A DNA stretch of 64,000 nt from NCBI GenBank assembly GCA_021464245.1, contig JADCRB010000078.1, forward strand, positions 310,001 to 374,000, in the 5' to 3' direction. The notes under the pieces were generated by a model. That model worked only from the letters and a program-made list of their open reading frames with translations. It was not told where the DNA came from and searched no databases. The DNA comes from Carallia brachiata. Taxonomy: Eukaryota > Streptophyta > Magnoliopsida > Malpighiales > Rhizophoraceae. The stretch's first letter is position 1; every line of letters begins with the position of its first letter. The translations under genes and the position numbers were made by a program. Below, in pieces: positions 31,901 through 43,771 of this stretch.

Positions 31901-34900
31901 CATCGATATTTTAAATATTTGTCCTTCTAATTGGAGTTATTTGACAAAGAATTGCCACGGTAAGGAAGAAGGGGCTTGTCGTGTTTGTGGACTTTTGATA
32001 ATCTGATGTGAACAGTGTTATGTTTTATATGGCAGCCGTACAATGCCCCTCAATTCCTTGGTAAGAATTAATGCATCTTCAAAAATGGTATACTTGGCCT
32101 TTGCAATATTAATTTTTCTTGGCTATTATGCTTATTGGAAAGAGAGAGAGAGAGAGAGAAGAGGGGGGGGGGGGGGAGGGAAACCCTCCATGCCATGCCT
32201 GCTTGCTGACTTGTGTTTAAATAACTCATACTATCTTTGGCTCTTTAGGGACGTGGCAATGTGGCCATAAACTCGGGTGCTAGGGAAATGGCATCAATAC
32301 TGGATACAGCTCTGCTTCAAGCCCTTCTTCTCACTGGGCAGTCTTCAGCGGCCCTAGAGTTACTGAAAGGTCTTAATTATTGTGACTTAAAAATATGTGA
32401 GGATATCCTTCAGAAAAGGAATCATTATACTGCTTTGCTAGAACTTTACAAGTGCAATTCCATGCATCGAGAAGCTCTTAAGCTTTTGCATGAATTAGTT
32501 GAAGAGTCGAGATCAAACCAATCCCAAGTTGAGCTGAACGCAAAGTTCAAGCCTGAGTCGATTATTGAATATCTCAAGGTATGCTCTTAACTTGCTTTCC
32601 TAGTTGTTTTAGTGAGCAGCTGTGTAACTGAAAATAAAATCATTGGACCAAGCGATTCCTTTGTAGAATTTGATGTATGGTGGTTCTTAACTTTCCATAT
32701 TTATGAGCATATGCATGCCTGATTGATGGCTCCACTCTAGGTCCATTTGTTAAAGAGAAGCCCTCACAACCAAAGAAGAAATTCTGTGTCACCTTTCCTC
32801 CCTGACGGATGCAAGTAATTCAAACTTAATGAATCATTTGGGGTATGCACCCCAGCATTTGGGTTGTGAGAAAAAATTTCTTGCACATCATAATGATAGT
32901 TTCTTAGCATTTACCCTTTAGAATTTTTTGTTGCTTTTGAGGCCCCTTTGTCATGATTAAATTTATTGACCAAAGGTAATTTTTAAATTTTATATTTTCT
33001 TTGGTAATAGGTTACAAAATCGGCACTTGATGTTGTGTACCTAATCAGTTGTGTAATAACTTGTCTTATGTAGCCTCTCTGTGGGACAGACCCCATGCTC
33101 GTCCTTGAGTTCTCAATGCTTGTTCTTGAAAGCTGTCCAACGCAAACTATTGAGCTGTTTTTGTCTGGAAATATTCCGGCAGACTTGGTGAACTCTTACT
33201 TGAAGCAGCATGCTCCAAGTATGCAGGGCAGATATTTAGAGCTTATGCTTGCTATGAATGAAAATGGGATCTCTGGGAACCTACAAAATGAAATGGTAAA
33301 GTAATATTGCTATACTCCTGTACTTCTGTCATAACATTCATCCATGCAAATTTTGATTGACTTTGCAGAAAATGTAGGGTCAGATCCCTATTAATAAATT
33401 GGTTTGGAAGGTAGGCTGATATTTGACAACAGCTAGTGTTACATTTTTATGGGTGGCAGGTGCAAATCTATCTCTCAGAAGTTCTTGATTGGTATTCAGA
33501 TTTGAGTTCTCAACAGAAGTGGGATGAGAGGACTTATTCCCCAACAAGGAAAAAGTTATTGTCTGCCTTGGAGAGTATTCCAGGCTATAACCCAGAAGCA
33601 TTATTAAAACGGCTCCCAGCTGATGCCTTATATGAAGAGCGTGCAATTTTATTGGGAAAGATGAATCAACATGAGCTAGCCTTATCTCTATACGTTCATA
33701 AGGTATTCACTTGCAAGTGGCATGGACTATTTTTGTTCACCGAGTGAGAGAGATGGTTATTAATAATGATATCACTCTAAGGGAGCATCAGAAAAGGCTA
33801 AAAACACTGTACTTGGAAATGCCATGGTATACCTAGCTACCATAATGGCAAGGCTGAGCCGCAAAAACCACCAGTTCCTTGATGAGAATTTGCTGGTTTG
33901 ATCACATGTGGTCATTGTGTCTGCTTAGCTACAATTACATTGCATGTTCTTATAGGCGATTTCCTCCTTCCCTTTTTCTAACTGATCAAGGCCACCTAAT
34001 AAAAGATCTTCTCTTACCTTTCCAGCTTCATGTACCAGAACTGGCTGTATCCTACTGCGATCGGGTTTACGAATCGGCAGCTCATCAGTCTTCTGTAAAA
34101 TCTTCTGGCAATATTTACCTTACTCTCCTGCAAATCTATCTGAATCCCAAGAAGACAATCAACAATTTTGAGAAGCGAATTACAAATCTGGTCTCGTCTC
34201 AGAACATAAGCACTCCTAGGGTCAGTTCTGGGTCCGCAGTTAGAACTAAAGGAAATCGTGCAAGTAAGAAAATTGCTGCAATAGAAGGTGCTGAGGATAT
34301 GCGAATTAGCCCCAGTAGCACTGACAGTGGCAGGAGTGATGGCGATGGAGACGAATTCGGTGAGGAAGGGACTTCAATTATTATGCTCGATGAGGTCCTT
34401 GATCTGTTGAGCAAAAGGTGGGACCGAATCAATGGAGCTCAAGCCCTCAAACTTTTACCTAGGGAAACTAAGTTACAGGTAATTACTTGGGATAAATTAC
34501 TTTTTGATATAAAAATTAACAGTTCTGTCTGATTCCAAATGCATAGAAGAATGTAAATTAGATGAAACTTCTTTCGGCATTGTGCAGAACTGTTATTCCT
34601 GGATAACTGTCCTCTACGTGGACCAGTCCTTATATGTGGCTGTTTGTTTGTTGTTTAAAGTTGTACATCTACTGATTTGCCTTGATATGTACTTCCTTGC
34701 TGATAAATGGGAAATTTGCTTATTTTTCTCATTGATTTTATTCTATCTGCCATTAAATGTTGACAAATTTGCTTTGTTGGACATTGAAGTGCTTGATGAG
34801 TTTCTTCTGATGATCTGTTTTGTTATTTTCCTCCATTTAGAACTTGCTTCCCTTTCTTGGACCTCTTTTGAGAAAATCCAGCGAAGCATACAGGAATCTC

Positions 34901-35358
34901 TCAGTAATCAAGAGCTTGAGGGAAAGTGAGAATCTACAGGTGGGATACCCTGTACAATCTGGATAATCAAGAGCATGAGCTTTGGCTTTTTAGTGTCATA
35001 CACTGTCTTTAATTGCATCTGCAGCCATTCCCTTTAGTCAACCAGATTCTTTTGTAACTCGAAGCTCATATCCTACCATGAATTTTGACAGATTTTTGCT
35101 TCTGTGCTTTTATCTGGTATTCTCCTGTTATTCTAAACAAAAAATTATTTGGGACAGGTAAAAGACGAACTATACAACCACAGGAAAGCAGTGGTGAAGA
35201 TTACGAGTGAGAGTACATGCTCTCTTTGCCACAAGAAAATTGGAACCAGTGTTTTTGCAGTCTACCCCAATGGGAAAACACTTGTACACTTCGTTTGCTT
35301 TAAGGACTCACAGAGTATGAAAGCTGTAGCTAAAGGCTCGCCACTGAGGAAGCGGTGA
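29000..35358 (+). CDS. VPS39: VPS39/VAM6 subunit of the HOPS tethering complex, about 1009 aa, with a 1-bp frameshift in exon 1
   Basis: Twelve exons: 29000-29443, 29674-29885, 30183-30314, 30403-30546, 30798-30910, 31338-31773, 32249-32578, 33074-33295, 33460-33702, 34026-34478, 34841-34939 and 35158-35358. HOPS tethers late endosomes, prevacuolar compartments and the vacuole via Rab7-type GTPases. The protein has an N-terminal CNH (beta-propeller) domain (about residues 15-290), then helical clathrin-repeat-like and Vps39 domain 1 segments. Its C-terminal Vps39 domain 2 has a CSLC...HFVC zinc-type motif (about 964-990). All splice phases agree except exon 1: one base is missing at 29220/29221, shifting frame before the conserved GFSKKP segment. 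Everything downstream is intact, so an assembly error or a very recent mutation is likely. Confidence 0.93.
29525..29590 (-). mobile_element. SINE-head fragment in VPS39 intron 1
   Basis: On the minus strand CTCGAGTTCGAGTCCTCT is a good B box, preceded by a tRNA-like ATAACTCACTGGTCCAGG. It shares the B-box block with the SINE at 7757-7943. No tail or TSD was seen. Confidence 0.45.
31070..31170 (+). mobile_element. SINE fragment with (TA)n in VPS39 intron 5
   Basis: GTGGTCTAGTGGCAGAAC is a typical plant SINE A-box head. GGTCTAGGGGTCAAAAGCTTG about 35 nt on is a degenerate B box, and a (TA)n run follows at 31154-31170. This suggests an old insertion. Confidence 0.5.
32141..32180 (+). repeat. 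(GA)n / poly-G microsatellite in VPS39 intron 6
   Basis: A GAGAGA run changes directly to a run of about 15 G with one A. It is a region prone to sequencing and assembly error. Confidence 0.85.
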
Positions 35359-36408
35359 CATTGTGTATTTATTCACTACATGGCCATCTGAAAATTGCTT
35401 TCTCTACAAGAGGCCTGAGTCCCGTATTGGCAGTTTTTCTTGTTGTGCCATCAATTTTGGTTTTCAAGGCATTTTCTGTGGCAATAGTTCGAGCATCCTT
35501 GATTATATCATAAGCTTGTTATACCATTTGAGTAATCCATGAGTGCAAAACCCAAGCTGGTCGAAACTGCAATCTTGGCATGCAGATGACGACTTCCCCT
35601 TAGATTGTGATGCATCTTGGATTGGTTGTTCATGGTTTGGATGCACAGCTTGCATGTTAAAGGGCTTGAGATATCTTTATTTCAATGTGTTCTCCTTTTC
35701 AAGAGTGTTTGAAGAACCTCCGTATGGATAAATGGATAGGAGCTTTGTTGGTGTGTTGTAAAAGTAGTTTAGGAAGATGCAACACATGCATAATTGTTAT
35801 ATTTTTGTCAGTAATCGATCTGCTCGTGATTTTTTTTTGCCTCTTTGATGATGGAGAGGTTGTGAGGTGCCGTCTTTTCCTTGTTTTTCTTGTTTTGTTT
35901 GGTTTTCCCCACTACCTGTGTATAAATTTTCTTGTGCTGGGACTGAGACGAAAACACCAGCAAATCAATTTTTGACAAATAAATTTTCGAAAGAGGTTGT
36001 TTGACATACTCCGTATGAGTGCTTTATATTGTATTATTGTGGCTGTTGAATGTATGGTTATATAAGAACAAGACTATGCAGTTACCATGCAGATACGCTT
36101 AATAAATTGATACGCTCGGGTGAATTGTTCAACGTATGGTTGTGACTGGTTGTAGAATTTTAAATTTAGACAAAATTATATAAATATATTTAATTAATTA
36201 TATAATTATTAATAATATTTAATAATTTATTTAATTTTTATTTTTTAACTTCAATAATCTTGTATGATCTAATAATTTAGATTATTATACGATTATCACA
36301 TTTTCATAATTGTGTATTCAAAGAATTTTTAAGATGTGATACGAGAGCCAGGAAAATATCTTCGAACAATAAGCATTTTGACTACAATTCTTGAAAATTC
36401 TCGATCTA
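35359..36408. other. VPS39 3' UTR and convergent intergenic region
   Basis: The first 600 bp have the T-rich, moderately complex character of a 3' UTR for VPS39. After about 36130 the sequence is AT-rich. The methyltransferase gene ends at 36409 on the other strand. No extra gene is recognised; plus-strand frames at 35543-35975 look random. Confidence 0.45.
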
Positions 36409-37245
36409 CTAAGCCAGATTGCCATGACCCTTGTACACAAACTTGTATACAACCACCCCTATCCTAGACCCCTCGTGTGGGCTATCCACATGAAGAACTT
36501 CAACGTCGAAAAACTTCTTTGCCCTCTTGAAGAAGACGGAGTCCTTTTTCCACCTCCTCAAATGGGCCATTACAAACACCATCTTCTTCTTCTTCTCCGA
36601 ACCCATCAGAAAGCGCAGCGTTTCAAGCAGAGGCTCAAAGAGGTGATCGTGGTAAACAACGTCCGATGCCAAAACAAGATCAAAATCCCGCCCAATGGCC
36701 TCCGCGTCAGCATCCAATCCCCACCTTAGAGGAGCCACCTGGACGGTCCCGCCTGTAAGAGCCAGCAACTGGGAATTGGCGTCAACGTTGAACTGGAGGT
36801 TGGGGACAACGTGGGGTAGGTCCGTGACCGTGACATTAGCACCGAGCGTCACGGCCGCGGCAATTCCGACGAGTCCGGTGCCGGAGCCGAGCTCGAGGAC
36901 GTTGAGGGGCGGAGGAGGGCCACCGTTGGATATGGACAGGGCGGCGAGGGTAGGTGAAAGTGGGCTGGTGCTGGGGCAACAGCGGTGGCGGTCGAGGAGA
37001 GTTACGAGCGCAGTTGCCGCAGGCCAAAGCTGGAAGGAGAGACCTTGGGAAGGGATCTGCCTGATCACCACCGTTGACTCCATCGAAGTAATGTAATGCT
37101 GTTGCACGAGCTGCTGTTGTTGATTGGCTGCTGCGTCGTCTGATCTCGTTCCATCGCCTGTTGTTGCATCATCGTCTGATAGAAATACTTTGATGGGATC
37201 CATGTCGTCTTCTTCATCGTCGTCTTGTTGCTGAGGGCTAGCCAT
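36409..37245 (-). CDS. Methyltransferase family 16 (METTL21-like) protein, 278 aa, single exon
   Basis: An intronless frame. I chose the ATG at 37245 because the frame's upstream extension has only a TTG. The N-terminus is acidic and Gln-rich (residues 1-50). Then comes a seven-beta-strand SAM-dependent methyltransferase fold: motif I LELGSGTG at 117-124, a post-II acidic TDLP at 141-144, and the family signature VLASDVVYHD at 191-200. METTL21-type enzymes methylate lysines of chaperones, elongation factors and other proteins; the plant substrate cannot be read from sequence. The gene is GC-rich (over 50%) compared with its surroundings and convergent with VPS39. No defects are seen. Confidence 0.9.
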   Translation of the reverse strand: MASPQQQDDDEEDDMDPIKVFLSDDDATTGDGTRSDDAAANQQQQLVQQHYITSMESTVVIRQIPSQGLSFQLWPAATALVTLLDRHRCCPSTSPLSPTLAALSISNGGPPPPLNVLELGSGTGLVGIAAAVTLGANVTVTDLPHVVPNLQFNVDANSQLLALTGGTVQVAPLRWGLDADAEAIGRDFDLVLASDVVYHDHLFEPLLETLRFLMGSEKKKKMVFVMAHLRRWKKDSVFFKRAKKFFDVEVLHVDSPHEGSRIGVVVYKFVYKGHGNLA

Positions 37246-38205
37246 TCCGTGCGCCGTCAATGCCGGGTTTTCAGTTCTCTTTAAGTTGGCTGTAGATATC
37301 GGTCAATCCCAACTCTCAAACCGGCCTAGGTCTTTCGATTTGAAGGGCGTTTCTTTAGTATTTGTTTACCTTTTTAACCTTTTTTTTAATTAAAAAAGAT
37401 AAAAGATAAATTTTACTTATCTTTAACTCTTTTAACAATTTCATTCACAATATTTTTTTTATTCTAAAATTTATCCTTCAAGTTTTATCTTACCAACTTT
37501 TTTTGGTTTTTAGTAAACCTTTATGTTTAATACGAGGTAATTTAATCAACGATACATCATCTTATTCATATTTCATGTTATCCACCTCTTAAGCGTGTAA
37601 GCATCATTCTTTATTCAAATATTATATTTTTTATTATTAAAAAAAATTAATATAAAAAAATAACTAATTTTATATAAAATAATAAATTTATTATTAATTT
37701 TAAAAAATAATTATTTATTATTTTTTTTATAAATTTAATATACAATAATTTATATAAATAAAATCTATTAATTTTAATTATAAATTTATAAAATTATATC
37801 TGATATATTAATATTTAATGATATATATAATTATCACATTATTAAAATAAATAAATTTTATTTAAAAAATTTTACAACATATTAAATTTATTAAAAAAAT
37901 TTTAAAATTAATATTTAATTTGTTACTTTATAAAAGATAATAATAATTTTATATATTAACTTATAATAAAACAAAAGGTTAATACTTTTTTTTTAAAAAA
38001 AAGGAAAAGACATTGCGACATTTTGGTATTCCATGAAGATCACCAAGATCGTCGCAGGATCTGGAAGGACAAAAAAGGAAAATATAATTGCGAATACAAA
38101 GTTGCAACAATAGGAAGAAAACGATTGGACGAAGAAGAAACAAGAGGAAGCGAAGGAGAGAGAGACAAGAAGAAAAAAAGGGGGAGGCAAGTAGAGAAAA
38201 GTCAT
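37246..38205. other. Promoter region of the methyltransferase, AT-rich intergenic, purine-rich island
   Basis: 37246-37400 is the likely promoter and 5' UTR of the minus-strand gene. 37400-38010 is AT-rich. 38023-38205 is a purine-rich island with an open but ATG-less plus-strand frame that continues beyond the copia insertion at 42430-42480. No family is recognised. Confidence 0.35.
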
Positions 38206-38412
38206 TGTTAGTTTTAATTAACTTAACACTACGATTTTATTAGCTGAATAATATCACACAATAATAATGAGAAGCACACACATAAAATATAAATCACACG
38301 TCCTTATATACTAGTAAAACAGAATCCTAATTCTACCCGAATATAGAAACAAACTAACAACCAAGTTCTACTTAAACAATAATTAAGAATTAAATCTGGA
38401 TTAACTTCAACA
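38206..38412 (-). repeat. 3' LTR of copia element 1
   Basis: Bounded by TG...CA, preceded by GTCAT, and followed by the polypurine tract at 38413-38420. About 96% identical to its partner by hand count. Confidence 0.92.
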
Positions 38413-38418
38413 TCCCCC

Positions 38419-40754
38419 TTAATCCTGATTTGGTGATGCTCGCATTCCCAACATCTGCTTCAGCTTGACAAATGCATCATACTTCAACGGTTTTGTAAGA
38501 ATATCTGCAACTTGATCTTCAGACTTGCAATAAGTCAATTCAATCTCTCCTTTATCAACTTGATCTCTCAAAAAATGAAAGCGAGTATCAATATGCTTAC
38601 TCCTTCCATGCGTCACTGGATTCTTGGCCAAATTAATAGCTGAAACATTATCAACAAATATCTTCGTAGGACCTTCAACTGGAAGATAAATCTCACTCAA
38701 TAAATTCCTCAACCAAATAGCTTGACAAGCACTGGAAGCTACGGCTACATATTCTGCTTCACAAGTCTTATTCTTCTCAATCGTCTTAATTTCTTCATTC
38801 ATTGTATTCACCCACTTAGGGTCTTGAATCGCCTCATCAAATGATACAGGTTCACAATCTGCAAACATCGCAAAATGCACCAAATCTCCATCATCATTAA
38901 TAGCATCATCAGGAATTACCTCATAATCTTGTAGTCTAACTGACTGTTGGCGATTTCTCCTTGGTCTTTGATTCTCTTGGGGAGCTTGTGGTATTGGATT
39001 CTGAGCAGGAACTGGGACAACTTCCTTATTTGCATTAGGGACTACAACTTGAGACTCCTCTTCTCCCAAGATAGCAATAGGACGTCTCTGAGAATCATTG
39101 TGCTCCTCAGCATCAAATTTCCAAGCTTCATCTTCTGCAAAAGTCACATCTCTGCTCAAAATTACCTTCTTTGTCACGGGATTAAACAACTTATATCCTC
39201 CTTTTGAATAACCAACTAAAATTGTCTTCACTCCTCGATCATCTAACTTTGTCCTCGTCTCAGCAGGAATATGTGCGTAAGCAATCGAACCAAACACCTT
39301 CAAATGCCTCACACTAGGCTTAAAACTGGTCCATGCTTCTTCAGGAGTGATATTTTGAATACTTGCTGTTGGACACCTATTCAACAAGTAAACAGAACAC
39401 AACACAGCTTCTGCCCAAAATTGATTAGGCACTCCTTTGGCCTTCAATAAGCTTCTAACCATATTCATGATCGATCTGTTCTTCCTTCAGCAACTCCATT
39501 ATGCTGTGGTGTGTAGGGAAAAGTAACTTCATGCTTTATGCCATGTTCTTCACAATACTCCTTAAACTCATTGGAGACATATTCACCACCTCTATCAGTC
39601 CGCAAAACCTTTATATAACAACCACTTTGCCTCTCAACAAATGCCTTAAACTTCTTAAAGCAATCAAACACTTCAGACTTCCTCTGCATGATATAGACCC
39701 ATGTCTTCCTCGAAAAATCATCAATGAAGGTGAGAAAGTACCTGTTGTTCCCAACTGATGGAACACTCATTGGACCACAAACATCGGAGTGAATAAGCTG
39801 GAGTGGATGCCTTGCACGCCAAGTTCTCCTTTCCATAAAAGGTAATCTGCTCTGTTTTGCAAGGATACAAGCCTCACATATCTGGTTCGGATGATCAATC
39901 ATGGGCAAACCTTTCACCATATTATCCTGTGCGAGCACCTTCAAACTACGAAAATTCAAATGACCAAACCGAAGATGCCACAACCAAGATTCGTCTTTCA
40001 CAACAGCACTCAGACAAGTATAAACATCTGTGGCAATATCAAATCGAAACATTCGGTTCTTCGTCAAAGGGGATTTGAGAATAAGTGTACCTTTACCATC
40101 AGTGATTGAGAGACAGTTATCGCGCAGCATAATGTTATACCCCTTTTCAAGCAATTGGCCCAAACTGAGAAGGTTGCTTTCATATTTGGTACATAGAACA
40201 CATCTGAGATAATTATGGTCTCCATTCTTCAACTTAATGAGAATTCGCCCCTTTCCCATCACTGGAACGCTGCTATCATCAGCAAATTTAACTGTGGAGC
40301 GGATTGACTCATCAAGATCCACAAAAAGCTCCTTCTTTCCACACATATGATTGGTGCATCCGGTGTCCAGGAACCATGTGTTGTAATTTGATGTTTCAGT
40401 GGCTGCAGTAACCATCATGAGGGCTTGATTTCCATTACCATCTCCTTCTTGTGCACAGTGTGCTGTCTGATTATTTTCCTTCGACCAACACTCATGAGCA
40501 TAGTGGCCACGCTTGTGGCATGAATAACACTCAATATTAGATTTATCTTGCCTTCCTACCTTGACCTCTTCCTTGGCCTCGGCCTCGACCACGACCTCTG
40601 TTAGTCTGGTCTGTATTCCTCTGATAATTGTCTCCACCTCCATAATTATTGTAGTGACCTCCTCTTCCTCGATTGTTGTAAAATCCACCACGTCCTCGTC
40701 CTCGTCCTCTTCCTCTTCCACGAGAGGAATTTTGCCTCTGTTGTGATTGATCAT
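38419..40754 (-). pseudogene. pol remnant of copia element 1: protease, integrase, RNase H tail
   Basis: On the minus strand, the frame 39465-40754 has a CCHC zinc knuckle ([14 protein letters not shown]), a protease site [10 protein letters not shown], a GAG-pre-integrase segment ([12 protein letters not shown]), and the integrase core with HSDVCGP and DDFSRK. A one-base frameshift at about 39490 separates it from frame 38419-39468, which holds the integrase C-terminal part and linker. That frame then passes from a residual RT start (EEIKTIEKNKT) straight to the RNase H segment CEAEYVAVASSACQA at about 38760. The whole RT core is missing and the join stays in frame. Confidence 0.85.
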
Positions 40755-41431
40755 TCTGCTCGCTTCTCATGGGAGCTTGACTCTGAAGGGCTTGCTCAAT
40801 TGGCTTCTCAATGCGCTTCTCATTCATGCGCTGCTCGTGAGCTTGCAACGTGCCCGTCAATACATCAACTGACATCTGCGACAAATCATGTGCTTCCTCA
40901 ATTGCAACCACGATGTGCTCATATCGTGATGTGAGTGTCCGCAAAATCTTCTCAACTTTAACTTGATCATTAAGCTGCTCTCCATAAACTTTCATCTGAT
41001 TCGTGAGAGCGAGAACTCTACTGATATAAACTGAAACCGTTTCTGAGGTTTCCATCTGCAATAACTCAAACTGACGTCGTAAGGTTTGAAGTTTCACCTT
41101 CTTAACTTTATCTGCACCTTGAAAAGACGTCGTCAAAATATCCCATGCTTGCTTAGACGTAGTTGCACCTGCAATCTTCTCAAAACTATCATCATTGACT
41201 GCCTGATGAATAAAATATAGCGCCTTTTTATCCTTCTTCTGCATATCTCGATGAGCAGTCCGTTGTGCTTCTGTTGCATCTGCAGCAATCTCTTCAACTC
41301 CGTTTTCAACAACACTGAGCAACTCATTGTAGTCAAAATAATACTTTCATCTGCACACACCATCGGTTGTAATTTTTCTCATCCAAAACAGGAACTGATA
41401 CTGGAATTGAGCCATTCATATTAAAATTCAT
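40543..41431 (-). pseudogene. gag of copia element 1, frameshifted
   Basis: The ATG is at 41431 (MNFNMNGSIPVSV). The first part reads in one frame to about 41340. A one-base shift in a T-run moves the rest to frame 40543-41322, which has the UBN2/gag-type segment with LRRQFELLQM and an Arg/Gly-rich tail (GRGRGRGRG). A further frame change precedes the zinc knuckle. Gag forms the cytoplasmic particle. It is not functional as it stands. Confidence 0.75.
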
Positions 41432-41559
41432 CTCTTCAAACTTTTATTTTATGAATCTGATCCACTATTTTATAAAATTTGTAATCTGACCCCCTTAATT
41501 TTATATTTTTCAATCTGACCCCTTATTGTTCCTTTTTCTCCAATCTGCCCCCCCTTTGG

Positions 41560-42060
41560 TTTTTCCTTAAGGCTTCTCTCTCGGGTTCAACAGGAAACAC
41601 CCCGGTGATGGTGTGCCGGCGTCGGATGGCTGGTGGCGATCTCCTGTCAACAGCAAGGAAGGACGGTGAACGGCGGCTGAAAGCGAGATGAACGGTGCAG
41701 AAAACAGAGAAGGTGACGCGGTGGGATTCCGGCCACTTTCAGGCGACGAAACGGCGCGTCCAAGGCTGGAAAACGAGGATGGGATGTCGGGGAGTTGGTT
41801 TCTGGTGGTTTCGGCGTTCGTCGGTGAGTGGAGGCGGCGGAATCGGCGAGGGAACGGCGGCTGGGATCTTCGGTCTTCCCTCGATCCGCGAGTTTCCGGC
41901 AAGATTTCCGGCGCGTGGGTGACGGATACAGGGAGATCGGCGTCCGGCGATGAAGAGGACAATTTTCGGTGACGAACGGCAACTCCAACGGCGGCGCGTG
42001 CGGCGGCGCGTGGTGGTCGGCGGCAGCTCCGGCGAGGATCCGGCGATGCTCCGACAACTC
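41560..42060 (-). other. GC-rich leader of copia element 1
   Basis: About 500 bp of GC-rich DNA between the primer-binding site and gag, unlike the AT-rich LTRs and gag. It holds Pro/Ser/Arg-rich open frames on the minus strand (41567-41962, 41647-42057) of unknown meaning. It may be a normal long leader of this family or captured host sequence. No host family is recognised. Confidence 0.4.
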
Positions 42061-42222
42061 CTTTTTCTTTGTTTTAGATCAGATATTTCTCACGATATCT
42101 GACAGTGACAATACTACTTGCTTCGTTTTCAACACGAACTAACTCAACAAAATTTTTATTCGCGATCACGTAATTCAAAATTCGATGACGGTGGCTTCTT
42201 GATCGACCAGCTCTGATACCAC

Positions 42223-42429
42223 TGTTAGCTTTAATTAACTTAACACTAGGATTTTATTAGCTGAATAATGTCACACAATAATAATGAGAAACACACACAT
42301 AAAATATAAATCACACATCTTTATATACTAGTAAAACAGAATTTTAATTCTACCCGAATATAGAAACAAACTAACAACCAAGTTCTACTTAAACAATAAT
42401 TAAGAATTAAATCTGAATTAACTTCAACA
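42223..42429 (-). repeat. 5' LTR of copia element 1
   Basis: Partner of 38206-38412. The tRNA-Met primer-binding site begins one base inside it (about 42210-42221). Followed by the GTCAT duplication. Confidence 0.92.
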
Positions 42430-42434
42430 GTCAT

Positions 42435-43771
42435 GACAATGATGACGGAGACAGAAGCCGTGAGTTGTGCCATTAGCCATTAAACTTCGAGAGGGAGAGT
42501 GGCTCGCCATCGCGACAGAGGATACTCTTGGGCACAAGATTCCCTTCTCATTCAATTTCGATTTTGTATTCGCAGAAGACCGTTTGGCGTAGAGCTTCGC
42601 TTGAGCAGAAGATTTCAATGAGATCCACAAAAAGCAAGAGATAATAGACAAAAGACATCGGTTCGTTTGGAAAAATTTTTTTTCTTTTTTTCTTATATAT
42701 ATTTTTTTAATTTTTCGCTTTTCATTAATGAAAAATATAATTTTTCAAAAGAATGGAAAAAAAAGTGAATTGCCGACATCAACTGATGCTCAGATGGCTT
42801 ATGAGGTAGATGACGTGGCACTAATGTGAAATACGAATAAAATGATATGTTGCTTAATTATCATACATTACACTTAACAGCTAATTACTAGAAAAAAATT
42901 AAAAAGTTGATAGAAGAAATATAAAGTATAGATTCTAAAATAAAAAAAATATTACAAGTGAAATTTTAAAAAAGTCAAAGATAATGGATAAAATCTGTTT
43001 TTAAAAAAAAAAAATTATCACCAATATATTAATTATCGAATTTATGAAATAATGTTGAAATTACTCTTATTTAAATATGTCATTTAATCATTCTTATGGA
43101 GCAAATCTACCATAAATAGGTTTAAATAAATATTGAGACAGTAGCCCCAGCGAGGATTTTAAAGTTAAATCGTGAAAGGTAAAAACACATTACATAACTA
43201 CCAAACTATCAAACTATCACGTAATCATAACTTATTAGACTAATAGGATAATTGGAGCCCTCACCTTTAGCGTGGATATACTGCCCGGTAATTTGTTACG
43301 TAACACAAATTGGGTATTTGTCAACTGTTTCCAAAGAAATGGAAAAATTCACTCACGATAAAACATAGGAACCAAAAAAAATATGTTATAACTAAAGTTA
43401 AAAAAGACCCTTGTTTATCCTTTATTTAAATAAATTTATAACATTATTCTTAAAATTATATATTACATATTTATAATTTTACACTAAATTTAAAATATTG
43501 CAAGTTCTAATAATTAGAAATTACCATACTTACCCTTGCCTGTATGAGTGGAAATGATCAAGAGACGTCACCTAGCAATTATTATTATTGGTCTTTTGGG
43601 TATTTTTGGGGGGGAGGGGTGTTATAGCAAATATTGAGCAACTTTTTTCTTCGTTTATTATCTTGGCGATTGCCTCAATCAAAGTCCTACTTTCCTCCAA
43701 CTAATGGATATCACAGAATCCAAAGGTAACTTAACTATGGGCTAAGGAGCGGGATGTTTATGATGAACATT
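42435..43771. other. Intergenic; right half of the copia target site, then AT-rich
   Basis: 42435-42660 is a moderately GC-rich island that would be contiguous with 38023-38205 before the insertion. A minus-strand ATG frame there (MASHSPSRSLMANG) is not recognised. 42660-43771 is AT-rich and includes the 3' UTR of the PYROXD2-like gene. Confidence 0.35.

Larger units (their letters stand above)
38206..42429 (-). mobile_element. Ty1/copia retrotransposon, 4224 bp, defective (reverse transcriptase deleted)
   Basis: The element has 207-bp LTRs at 38206-38412 and 42223-42429 (TGTTAG...TTCAACA, about nine differences by eye) and a 5-bp target duplication GTCAT (38201-38205, 42430-42434). The primer-binding site TGGTATCAGAGC is complementary to initiator tRNA-Met and lies just inside the high-coordinate LTR. 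A polypurine tract (AAGGGGGA on the minus strand) adjoins the other LTR. Order on the minus strand is GC-rich leader, gag, zinc knuckle, protease, integrase, then a jump from the very start of RT into the late RNase H. It also carries frameshifts, so it cannot move on its own. The integrase-before-RT order is diagnostic of copia. Confidence 0.95.

Noticed and set aside
34582..34929. 115-codon plus frame inside VPS39 intron 10 and exon 11
   Set aside because: It uses the wrong frame for exon 11. The correct frame begins at 34841 after a TTTAG acceptor and matches VPS39.
36391..37096. Plus-strand frames across the methyltransferase gene
   Set aside because: Antisense shadows. Motif I and the other methyltransferase motifs are on the minus strand.
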